From: Monosporascus cannonballus
Taxonomy: Eukaryota; Ascomycota; Sordariomycetes; Xylariales
DNA length: 36,405 nucleotides
Assembly (NCBI GenBank): GCA_004154925.1
Contig: QJNS01000437.1
Span: 1-36,405 of the forward strand
Direction of reading: 5' to 3'
The notes under the pieces were generated by a model. It ran no database searches, was not told the origin of the DNA, and was given only the letters and a program-made list of their open reading frames with translations. Each line of letters starts with the position of its first letter. Within the stretch, counting starts at the first letter, position 1. The position numbers were made by a program, and so were the translations under genes. Of this stretch, positions 32,002 through 36,405 are shown piece after piece.

Positions 32002-34268
32002 ATGTTGAATGAATGACCTCGGGTAACTCGCTGCCCTGGGCCCGCGTGAGACTCGCAGGGGACTGTCATACAATCCTGAGTGCTGAATCACTCGTCACAC
32101 ATACGGACAAATATCACAATGAGCACACTTGCTACGCCGGCGTTATTGAGAGGGGAAATCTGTATCGTCCATGAAACTGAAGATAACATGGTTTTACTCA
32201 ACTACTATGCTCCCACCACCCATTCATTCTTTGAGCCATTTTACAGGATATAGAATGTGTATGTCGCGTACAATGCGTGCTGTGGCGTAAAGACCGGCGA
32301 GCGAAGCCAGAGCCAGCAGGCAGGCGGACAGCAGCGGCCATTGGGAACGCTACCTCGGAACCTCGTTGCCATTTTTTCTGTATCATTATCATCCTCACCA
32401 TCCACTCCAACGTCAACACCCCATTAACCCCATCGACGACACCCCCCGAACGGCGTCTTTTATTCGTGTTGCTGGCTTGTTTCGTCTTTCGTTTTCTTGC
32501 CCTCGTCATGTCTTTCTGTCTTGTTTACAATTGGGTTGCGCCGAAAAAGAGAATGGCTGGCGTTTTGGGAACGCGGGATTTTTTTTTCAGAGACAGACGA
32601 ACGAGATTGACGGAACGAGAGACACAGAGAGAAAGTGAGTTGCTGGGTGTGATGCGTTGGGAAGATGCGATGAGATAACTACATAGGTAACGCTAGGTAG
32701 CTTTGGTCGCTAGATGAGGTTTCTACTTGCGCTATGCTGTTGTTTTCCCGCTCTCTCCTGAGCGGGTGAATGAGTAAGTGAGTGACTGAGGGGGCCAGTG
32801 ACTGAGATGCGTGTCTGTGGAGTGTGTGTTACTACCCCTATTTCTTTGCTTGCCTGCCTGCCTGCCCACCGGACTGCTTCTCTGCTCCCTTGTGCGTCTT
32901 AAGGATTTATAATTATTATTTTCGGACTTCCTAGAATCAGCGAAACTTAGATAGGCCTTAATGTATAGGCTAGGGAAGAACCTATGGGGTCTTTTCATCG
33001 CCGGCGTCGAGTGGTGTCGGTATTGACTTTTCGAGGTTGATTGTGTCCTTGCGAGCGACGTGGATTGGATAGCCACGTGTATGTGTGTACAAGAGGATTT
33101 GGTCAGCTTCCCGCCTGGGATAGAAGCAAGATTGCATCTCCCTATTTACGATAACGGAAGTGCTTTAAAAAAGTATCGGGATGCATGAGCGATATCTATA
33201 TTATGATTAGATGTAGATAAATAGCTATGCAGATGGATCGTATGGCTGTATCGCCCCGAGTTCTAGGAGCCCCTTCTTGGACGTCTCGGCTTTGGCTTCT
33301 TGTGGGGCCATAGAGTGCTAGGCCCCACATTCGAATGTGGTATTTTAGGCGTCTTGAAGAGGTGGGAATTCTGTCGCGCATACGCGTTGGTGACTTTCTC
33401 TGATACGAGAGAGAAGCGGGGGGCGAGACAGAGAGACAGAGCGTTAGATTACCAACTGCCAAGGCTTTGGGAACACCCCACGAAGTTGTTCCTTGTTAAT
33501 AGCAGCCAGGAGGCGGGCTAGGTCTTGTTAGATCTGAGGCGGCACGAGACACGTAAAAAAGAGAGCAAGCAGATGGCCTACCTATTAGCGGGAACAACCT
33601 CGAAATACGTCGGTGCTGTCGCAACGAAACAGTGGCAGCTCGTCTAGAACGTATTGCCGCATCCGATAAAACCGGGTGACCCCGACGAGTTCGTTCGGCC
33701 TCCCGGGGCCGTGACGCCGCCGTGTGGCATCAACGTCCCCTAGAAAGTCGTGCGAACCCGGGCCCGGCATAGATCTGGGCGACTTCCAGTCTCCGGGGCC
33801 TATGTCGTGTTCTTCGCCGGTCGCTGAGATGTGCATGATACATTCAATGCCTTATCAATCGCGATCGCGCAATCTGCGATTATGTCATTTTAGCTGAACT
33901 TGTGGAGTTCCGATTTGATATATCGTGCGAAAAAGGGGATGTGCTTTGGCGTGGTGGGCTTCCGGTTGTTGAGCCTTGTTCAATTGTAAACCCCTAACTG
34001 TGACTACGGGAAGCAGCAAAAAAGAGAGAGTTACCATCAGGGTCTCAGTGGAATGGAAATCCCGCATGCAAATAGTCGAAATGGATGTAGATGAGAAACT
34101 AGCTTATCATTGTATACCTGTGTCCATTCTGAGCAGCTGAACCTTCTTGTGTAATAGGAGAGAAAGAGTAATTTATGCACAAACAATCGCCGACATAATA
34201 TATGTATCTAATGAATCAAAGTCTTTGCGTTCCCCAGATATCGCATACTGCTAAGATATATCGACCGT
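32002..34268. other. Intergenic region between convergent kinase and GH6 genes
   Basis: About 2.3 kb carrying both 3' regions. It has simple repeats (GAGAGACAGAGAG-like near 32600 and 33415, TGCC repeats near 32850). Small frames at 33585-33836 and 33885-34067 (the latter with a hydrophobic stretch) are not convincing genes. Confidence 0.55.
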
Positions 34269-35499
34269 TCAAGACTCAATCGGAACGATGGTCTCGTGGG
34301 CGTTCTCCACAAGCTGTTGCGTAAACTCATCGAACCACACGCCTGCTCTAGGGGCGCCCTCCAAGCCGCACTCGCCGTCGCTCTCACCGCCGGGCTTGAC
34401 CCAGACGATGCTATCGACGAGGGTGTTGTTTACTGGCGTACCGGGCTTGATTCCGAAACCAGAGGGCGCGACATTGCACCACTCCCCCCACTCCTTGCGG
34501 GCGCCGGGGAGGGCGACGCGACCTTGGTCGATGATGAAGCGGGTGGGCAAGCCGGCCTCCTCGAGGTGCGGCGCGAGCGACTGCGCATAATGGTCCTCGT
34601 CCCAGGAGTTGCTCCACTCGGTAAAGTTCTCTCGGACAATAGCCGAGTACGGGTTGTAGTTTGAGATGTTGGTCGAGTAACCCCGGATCCTCGTGTTGTT
34701 TCCGGCTTGGGCGACGACCTTGGCGAAGATCGCGGCAGCTAGAAGTAGCCAAGTTAGCTACGTCCGTTATTGGGAGGGCATATTGCTTATTGGGCGCCAA
34801 GTTGTCATCCCAACCCAGCCAGCCACCATGAGCGGCGTCGAGGTAGAGGTGCACGTTGTCAAACTGCAGGCTCGCGATGGCGTGGGCAATGCCTTCCTCG
34901 TACAGAGGAGCCGCTTCGGCACACGCCTCGATGCCCAGATTAGTGACAAGGTTAGCGAGGGAGTCCGGCTCCAGGACGATGGCGAAAGTGAGGTCCGTGG
35001 CGGCGCTGACTTTCTCAGCGTAGGGGGCGATGTAGTCTGTCTTGTATCTCTCCAGTCCCTCGCGGCCAACCAGCTCACCCGCACTCTCGCCGGCGCTGCA
35101 GTCGCGGTCCGGGAGGTTGTACAGGACGAGACCGACGATCTGGTCCTCGCCGGTGGCCTCCTTCTCGGCACGGGCAGCAGCGATGGCGGCGTCGATGTTC
35201 CTCAGGCTGGCGATGTTGGAGACCCAGACGAAGGTGCCGATCTGCTGAATCGCACGGACCTTGTTGGCGCTCTCGGTATCGCCCCTGGCCATGAAAGCGT
35301 CGTGGGTCACGTCGAGCTTCTGAGACCACTCCGGGTTGGCGAACAGCTTCCTGCCCTCGAAGGGGTTGGTGTCATTCTGTCGCTTGAAGATCGGTGCCTT
35401 GGATGAAGTACCCGATCGTCTCCAAACAGGGCTGCCATAAGGAGTGGCAGACACCGCAGCCGCAGCCGCGGTAGCAGCGAGCAACGCAGTGGCACGCAT
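34269..35499 (-). CDS. Glycoside hydrolase family 6 cellulase (cellobiohydrolase/endoglucanase type), with non-canonical intron
   Basis: Secreted inverting cellulase acting on beta-1,4-glucan. Exons 34791-35499 and 34269-34738 give 392 aa. Landmarks: signal peptide (first ~18 residues, Ala-rich), GH6 signature VLYNLPDRDC with catalytic acid D133, VLEPDSLAN at 176-184, LDAAHGGWLGW at 220-230, then in exon 2 RIRGYSTNISNYNPY, FIIDQGR, EWGEWCNVAPSGFG and WVKPGGESDG with the base-region Asp. There is no CBM1 module. The segment after WVKPGGESDG is much shorter than the loop that roofs the tunnel of Trichoderma Cel6A, so a more open, endoglucanase-like cleft is possible. The intron needed to join the two halves (34739-34790, 52 bp, branch GCTAAC, acceptor TAG) starts with ATAAGC, not GTAAGC. 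Phase and homology fit exactly at that point (...DNLAP|TAAIFAKVV). Unspliced, the frame shifts and the base-bearing half is lost. Confidence 0.9.
34739..34790 (-). other. AT-AG intron of the GH6 gene
   Basis: On the coding strand it begins ATAAGCAATATG and ends TTCTAG. Removing it puts the two GH6 halves in the same frame (709 + 470 nt = 393 codons). Every nearby GT or GC alternative breaks the frame. Only the first base differs from a good fungal donor GTAAGC. Confidence 0.8.
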
Positions 35500-35596
35500 T
35501 ATGTCGACTCGAAGGTATCAACGATGAAGGGAATGTAACGGATAGAGACAAGTAACTTCGAAAATCGAGTTCCTCCAAGAAGGCGGAAAAGAGTGC

Positions 35597-35603
35597 ATAT
35601 ATG
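35597..35603 (-). promoter_or_regulatory. TATA-like element of the GH6 gene
   Basis: ATATATG-like sequence about 100 bp before the GH6 start codon, at a suitable distance for a core promoter. Evidence is position and sequence only. Confidence 0.3.
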
Positions 35604-35890
35604 GACGATGCTGGCTCTGTGAGCGGAGGGAGCGATATGACTAAGAGCTAGAGAGAGGCCTCGAGCGCCATTTTATGTTTGACCAGTAGTATCATCGTCC
35701 ATTGGTGCTTCGCTGTCAATTTAGATGCTCGTTGTCATGGCAGTCGGAGCAACGTCTTCTCATACTAGGTCGGGAAACGGAGGCAGGCCCGATAGATTGC
35801 CCAGATCTCACATTTCGTGGCCCCAAGACGCGACAAGACGGTCCTTCCATAATTCCAGCATTCTAAGCATTGGAACCATGGACCCCCACA

Positions 35891-35905
35891 CTCCGCACGC
35901 TCCGG
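35891..35905. promoter_or_regulatory. Paired CreA-type sites upstream of GH6
   Basis: CTCCGC and CTCCGG lie three bases apart, both matching the reverse complement of the CreA/Cre1 consensus SYGGRG, about 390 bp upstream of the cellulase start. Further single matches are at 35623-35628, 35918-35923 and 36026-36031. Such short motifs occur by chance; only the close pairing and the gene type suggest carbon catabolite repression. Confidence 0.3.
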
Positions 35906-36318
35906 GCGTTTAGGAAACTGGAGCCCCTGCAGGTCGTGTCTGACAGTGGAAGCTCTGAGGGCATTAGACGCATTCGACCACATGAGGTCATTCTCGCGTG
36001 TCGGCGCTAATGCTCATGACAGGAGGCGGAGGTAGATATACCGATGGTAGCATGAGGTGGAAAGGGTCGACGTTGCATCAACAGCCTGTCCCGGATATAT
36101 TGAGCTCCTGAATATAGGGCCGCCCAACCGCCCGCCAATGCTTGGCTTGGATGCAAATAAATTTGGAGAAGCAGTGCCAGAACTACTCAATTTGGAAATG
36201 CGGCTACATTCTCCAACTTCTCGCCAAGGAATCGCACTCCTGTGGGGGAATCTTCTGTATGAAAGCTACCACGAGCTGAAAGCTTCTTGACATGAAGCAT
36301 AGTGCTTTCTCCCCCCTG

Positions 36319-36319
<1 letters not shown>

Positions 36320-36405
<86 letters not shown>
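36320..36405. other. 86-base poly-G run at the window end
   Basis: Uninterrupted G from 36320 to the last base, preceded by CCCCCCTGC. This is best explained as a sequencing or assembly artefact at a contig end. Two-colour Illumina chemistry reports absent signal as G. Confidence 0.85.

Larger units (their letters stand above)
35500..36319. other. GH6 promoter region and contig flank
   Basis: About 0.8 kb upstream of the cellulase. A 77-codon frame at 36057-36290 (+) matches nothing I recognise. No other gene is supported. Confidence 0.5.

Noticed and set aside
32510..32678. Plus-strand frame after a CT-rich stretch that looks like a fungal promoter
   Set aside because: The product (MSFCLVYNWVAP...) is low-complexity, Arg/Glu-rich and unlike any family; more likely kinase 3' UTR or intergenic DNA.
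33885..34067. Small minus-strand frame with a hydrophobic stretch resembling a signal peptide
   Set aside because: The hydrophobic segment does not begin at the first Met, there is no recognisable mature domain, and it lies in the 3' region between convergent genes.
36057..36290. 77-codon plus-strand frame near the contig end
   Set aside because: No domain or known family, no splice partners found, and it lies beside artefactual sequence. It could be a gene fragment but cannot be supported.
36320..36405. Poly-G as a telomere or G-quadruplex element
   Set aside because: Fungal telomeres are usually TTAGGG-like repeats; a pure G run at a contig end fits an artefact far better.

Overview
This window is nuclear DNA from a filamentous ascomycete (Pezizomycotina, most likely a Sordariomycete). 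The evidence is short 50-130 bp GT-AG introns with CTAAC/CTGAC-type branch sites, fungal families (NRC-2-type AGC kinase, fungal ADAM protease, GH6 cellulase, filamentous-type OST4), CT-rich promoter tracts, and one AT-rich island of the kind made by repeat-induced point mutation. The species cannot be named from sequence alone. No prokaryotic operon, CRISPR array, phage or biosynthetic cluster is present. The last 86 bases are pure G and look like a contig-end artefact.

Layout, left to right. 1560-3956 (-): intronless ADAM-type membrane metalloprotease. 7672-10199 (-): acetyl-CoA synthetase, 7 exons, 670 aa. 13089-14212 (-): clamp-loader subunit Rfc5, 2 exons, 352 aa. 16162-18168 (+): PLP aminotransferase of fold type I, 6 exons, 465 aa. 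18928-20694 (-): Yra1/ALY mRNA-export adaptor, 4 exons, with an unusual 895-bp second intron next to a 30-bp exon. 21906-22094 (-): OST4, a small oligosaccharyltransferase subunit. 22682-23778 (+): TMA46/DFRP1-like CCCH protein, 344 aa. 24287-25491 (-): short-chain dehydrogenase-like protein whose catalytic residues are replaced, 248 aa. 26471-27688 (+): AT-hook protein with a probable tandem CWCH2 zinc-finger pair. 29671-32001 (+): NRC-2/Fpk1-like AGC kinase, 4 exons, 724 aa. 34269-35499 (-): GH6 cellulase, 392 aa, readable only if an intron with an AT instead of a GT donor is removed.

The genes do not form one pathway. They are mainly housekeeping functions (DNA replication, mRNA export, translation factor, N-glycosylation, acetate activation) mixed with secreted or surface hydrolases, separated by 0.5-3.7 kb of non-coding DNA rich in microsatellites and a recurring TAGGTA/TACCTA word. 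All exon junctions given here were checked for phase and produce uninterrupted proteins of plausible family length.

The points most worth a second look are the GH6 splice-donor change, the large Yra1 intron (the yeast counterpart gene uses a large intron for autoregulation), the SDR-like protein without its Ser-Tyr-Lys residues, the tandem-finger AT-hook protein, a Tc1-type fold-back element at 6287-6361, and the dispersed TAGGTA word. I found no convincing previously undescribed multi-gene system.
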